A stretch of 64,000 nucleotides of DNA from Siderastrea radians. Its lineage: Eukaryota > Cnidaria > Anthozoa > Scleractinia > Rhizangiidae. The stretch spans positions 3,664,482-3,728,481 of the forward strand of contig OZ024898.1 in NCBI GenBank assembly GCA_964017195.1, given 5' to 3'. Under the pieces are notes generated by a model. It worked only from the letters and a program-made list of their open reading frames with translations. It was not told the origin of the DNA and searched no databases. The translations under genes were made by a program, and so were the position numbers. Positions 60,806 through 64,000 of this stretch are shown one piece after another; positions within the stretch are counted from its first letter, which is position 1, and each line of letters begins with the position of its first letter.

Positions 60806-60836
60806 GCTGACGTTTCGAGCGTTAGCCCTTCGTCAG
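60806..60836 (-). ncRNA. Candidate hammerhead-like ribozyme core in a Penelope-like 3' region
   Basis: The minus strand reads CTGACGA (60836-60830), a GGGC/TAAC/GCTC hairpin, then GAAAC (60816-60812) and GTC. These are the conserved hammerhead core boxes. Penelope-like elements are known to carry hammerhead motifs in their terminal repeats. Stem I pairing by eye is poor, and CTGACG...CGTCAG also forms a simple palindrome, so this is tentative. Confidence 0.4.
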
Positions 60837-60933
60837 AGAAAATCAATTAATTGTGGGTTGCACTTGGTTTATATAGGGAGTGGTGGAGCTACGCTATTGG
60901 TGGGAACATGGCAACGTGGAAAACAAGAATAAA

Positions 60934-62046
60934 TTAATTGAATGAAAAGCGTTCTTTGATACCGTGGCGATTAAGTGTGCCGATTTGAAAAATGAAGTTT
61001 TGTTCTAGATTTTTACCGGCTTTCCGTGTTACCCTGGTGTAGGGAAAGGTCATCGTCATATGTTGACTAGAATCCTTGTCATTTCTTTCAACGTCTCGTA
61101 GGTGTTTGCGGAAACGGTCCCCTAATCTCCTCCCTGTTTCACCAATGAATATCTTTTTGCATAAAATGCATGTTATGCAATAGATAGCATTCGCAGAGGT
61201 GCATGTAAAACGATCAGTGATTTTAATCGATCGCTTGGGTCCTGTTATTTTGTCCGCATTGTGAATGAAAGGACAAGTGTTGCATCGTTTGCGCGCCCTT
61301 TTGAAAGTACCTGGTTCATCATCAGATTTAAGTACACTTCTAACTAGAAAGTTCCCTATGTTTTTGTAGCGTTTGAATGAAACCAAAGGGGGTTGTGAAA
61401 AGATTCTTCCTGTTTTGTTGTCATTTTGGAGTAACTTAAAGTTCTTTAAAATGATGTTTTTGGCTGCGAGGTTATGTGGATGATCAGTGAGTGTAAGTAG
61501 CATTCTCTCATTCTTTTCCTTCTGTGACGTTTGCAGTGCTGACTGTCGATCAATCTGTTGAGCACGGTGTTGAGCTGTGTTGACAACAGAATCAGGATAG
61601 CCACGATTCTTGAAGAAATGACACATTTCCTCTGATTTGTTGGAAAAATCGGAATCATCACTACATAAACGCCGAAGTCTAAGAAATTGAGAGAATGGGA
61701 TGGAGTTTTTGACATGGGAAGGATGAGAGGATGAATGCAACAAATAACTGTGGGAATCAGTAGGTTTGTAGCGCACACTGGTTGATAGGCCGTTGCCATT
61801 GATTGAAACTTTGATTTCGAGAAAAGCAATTGAAGTTTCGGAAATTTCCCAGGTATATTTCAGTGCAGGGTGAAAGGAGTTGACAGAAGTTATAAAATGA
61901 TCAAGTTCTTCTCTGCTAGATGAAGTAGCCGTGCCAATACAGTCGTCGATGTAGCGGCTGTAAAGTTCAGGTTTGGTGCCATTAAATTGGTTGAAAAATT
62001 GATTTTCGATGTAACCTACGAAAAGATTGGCGTGGCTAGGTCCCAT
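60934..62046 (-). pseudogene. 5'-truncated Penelope-like element, RT C-terminus plus GIY-YIG endonuclease
   Basis: A 370-residue open frame that begins inside the RT domain (GPSHANLFVGYIE) and includes the catalytic YIDDC. It continues with the thumb, the PPLVSFKRYKNIG segment, a Cys motif (RKRCNTCPF) and the GIY-YIG nuclease (YCITC...KIFIGETGRRLGDRFRKHL), ending KERFSFN. No stops, but the first half of the RT is missing. The second Tyr of the GIY-YIG is Phe here. Confidence 0.85.
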
Positions 62047-62071
62047 TATGGTTATTTTTTATAGAAATAGA

Positions 62072-62413
62072 TTAAGTTTCATCTCGTCTGTTTACTCCGT
62101 GGGCTTCAAGAGTCTTGCCCTTTGAAATCAAAAATTCTTCTCTGGCTTTACGAATGCTGTCCCTGTTCGAGTGAATGAGTTCTAGGGGAATGAGTTCTAT
62201 GTCGTTGATGGAGTAGCCAGGGAGAGTGAAGTGATCTGAAACGGCGGTGGGTTGATCAATGTGACGATGGGTGATGGCTTTTTCGATTGTGCGTCTGTGT
62301 TCCCCAAATCTGTCGCTGAGTTGACGTTTAGTTTCTCCAATGTATTGTACCTTGCATCTGGAGCACTGTATCATATATATGAGATTCGAAGATGAGCAAG
62401 AGAGAATACCCTA
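62072..62413 (-). pseudogene. GIY-YIG domain fragment of a second Penelope-like element
   Basis: An open frame with SSNLIYMIQCSRC and VQYIGETKRQLSDRFGEHRR, ending GVNRRDET before TAA. It is a different family from the copy directly downstream, only 25 bases away. No RT part is left; an in-frame TAG bounds it at about 62415. Confidence 0.78.
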
Positions 62414-62415
62414 TT

Positions 62416-63452
62416 CTGTCTATTCTGGACCAAAACTCTCTGATTTCTTTACACTATCCCAGACTAAACTAGTTGAAAACTAGCGGCACATGCCCAGGCA
62501 GCTTATATATTGGAGTGCCCCTCCGCTCTCCCGGCCACTGACACCCTCTTCTGAGTTTACCATTTAAAAGGCAAGCTGCGATCCACCTCATCGTTCCCAA
62601 TCAAGACACCAATCCCAAAAATTCACAGAGATTCAACAAAGGAATTTTCTTTTTGTTGTTTGACCGTTAACGTGGTTTTAACTATGGTTTTAACCAGCTA
62701 CCGCTGGTCTAATAATTAACCTTTATCGTCAAAAAAGTTTTTTTACTCAACTGTTACTTGCTAAACCACGATGAGGCCATCGTAAAGCTTAATTCGTTCA
62801 ATTTCCCGAACTGCTTGAAGCAGTTTGATGGGGTTTGATTATTAAAATGACACCTCTGGGTTGCGTAGACCGGCCAGAGACCATTATCCAGTATCATTTT
62901 GTGTTGTACCTTCCACTGCTATTCTCAATAAAATGTCTTTTTTGATCGGGCGCTATTTGGAAATCAAATAGACCTTTCTGGGAGGATATTATTTAAGATG
63001 GACGTTGACATGAAAATACAGAATCTTCATGCCCTCTCATGGCTTCGGCCGCTGAAAATTCCACGTGTACGTTTTTGGGTAACTTAGAATATCCGGATTG
63101 ATAGTCATTCCAAGAAAACAGGAAACTAATCATAAAGGTCACTGGACGCGTATAAAATTCAACCAGCAATGTTTTTTTAAGATCACTATCAGGCAAAAAA
63201 ATCAAAGCGTTTTGAATTGCCAACCTCACCGAGTTTCGCCAAGCTTCACATCGACATTGAGTCACTGGTAAGTTTCTTTTCAAATCTCCCCTGTTTATAA
63301 TTCTATGTGAAATGCTTTTTCAACTTGAAAGCTTTCGTTTCCGCTAAATTATTAATCACGACATTGTCTGTTTGTTCAGTTATTTTCTGCATAAATTTAA
63401 CGCTTTGAGGAGCCCAAGACCGTGCCACTGCGAGGTAACAGAACGAACTAAC
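62416..63452. other. Gene-free stretch and 5' flank of the last gene
   Basis: A 96-codon minus-strand ORF at 62993-63283 has no recognisable domain and is left uncalled. The rest shows nothing. Confidence 0.35.
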
Positions 63453-63764
63453 ATGGCGTCGAAATCAACCTACTCGGCGATACAAAACATACCACCGCAT
63501 TTAGATGAGCTCTTGCGAGGTGTGACCGAAGATCTGGCGAAAGAAGAACTTGAAACTTTGGTTACGTCCATAAAAACGACTTTTAAGGGGAGGTTTGAGC
63601 TTCAACACGATGAAGATTTGTATTCATGTTTGCTTCTATTAGCTAACCAAGGACTGTTGTCTAATGAGAATCTGACTTTGTTAGAGAACTTTGTTGCTCC
63701 AAAATCGTCCAAGAAGGAAGGAATCAAAGAAAGGATTGAAAGTTTCAAAAGCAGCCGTCAACAG
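63453..63764 (+). CDS. First exon of a gene with a death-effector-like domain (partial)
   Basis: The ATG is in good context (AACATGGCG). 104 codons then run to a consensus donor CAG|GTCAGT at 63764. The remainder lies beyond the window or after 63765. The exon is all-helical by pattern: ELETLVTSIKTTF, DLYSCLLLLANQGLLSNENL and LTLLENFV, followed by ERIESFKSS. The LxxLxxxGLLSxxNLxxLxxFV segment resembles helices 5-6 of death-effector/CARD-type domains used in apoptosis and innate signalling. The fold assignment is inference from the pattern only. Confidence 0.5.
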
Positions 63765-64000
63765 GTCAGTAGCCGCTTCCGCATTAGGATGTCGTAACTT
63801 TGATCAGTAAACAGAGAAATACACCGCGAGAATCCTGTATCGTATCGGCTGATAATAGTGATGATTACTTAAAGGGGCGAGTAGGAAGTCTTCCTCAATT
63901 TGGGTTTAGAAGGCAACAATGTTTAAAACCAACACTCAACGAGTAGACTCACAAATTCTCTACAAGTCATTGGGATGAAATTTTCAAGACACCGCTGAAA
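63765..64000 (+). other. Start of the intron after the last exon
   Basis: Follows the GT donor. No further exon is seen before the window ends. Confidence 0.4.

Noticed and set aside
62993..63283. 96-codon minus-strand ORF
   Set aside because: No domain, splice or composition support beyond being open.

Overview
The window is eukaryotic and animal. It has spliceosomal genes with many short exons, no operons, AT-rich intergenic DNA, and many short inverted-repeat transposons, tRNA-headed SINE pieces, Penelope-like and tyrosine-recombinase retroelements. The gene structures and repeat mix fit a cnidarian, most likely a stony coral or another hexacorallian. That assignment is inference, because no species-specific marker was read.

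Layout. 1-4.2 kb is gene-free and holds a diverged tandem duplication and an ATT microsatellite. 4.35-4.9 kb is a small intronless PH-domain gene behind a TATA box. 6.8-17.7 kb is one tyrosine-recombinase (Ngaro/PAT-like) retrotransposon on the minus strand, bounded by split direct repeats. Its gag is split by a 5.3-kb intron that now carries an endonuclease-less Penelope-like element, hexamer arrays and a 92-bp satellite. 18.2-18.9 kb is a transposon nested in a transposon.

19.8-35.6 kb is a complete Argonaute gene on the minus strand. I read 19 coding exons that join in frame to 854 codons with an intact slicer tetrad. Its introns are full of MITEs. 36.0-38.1 kb, just upstream of its start codon, holds two very large near-perfect palindromes that share tip sequences and each have 7-bp flanking duplications. 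39.9-41.9 kb holds a MULE/SWIM transposase-derived ORF followed by a PHD-finger ORF.

44.0-58.3 kb is a complete SDHA gene (succinate dehydrogenase flavoprotein subunit) on the minus strand. Its 17 coding exons join in frame to 664 codons. 58.6-59.8 kb is a non-autonomous DNA element with CCGAAATGATCCCC repeats. 60.8-62.4 kb holds two abutting Penelope-like fragments with GIY-YIG domains and a possible hammerhead-like motif. The right edge carries the first exon of a plus-strand gene with a death-effector-like fold.

The genes do not form a pathway: SDHA is mitochondrial respiration and Argonaute is small-RNA silencing. The common theme is transposon load around a silencing gene, including long hairpin-forming palindromes directly upstream of Argonaute. 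Exon boundaries were read by eye from GT/AG sites, frame continuity and family conservation.
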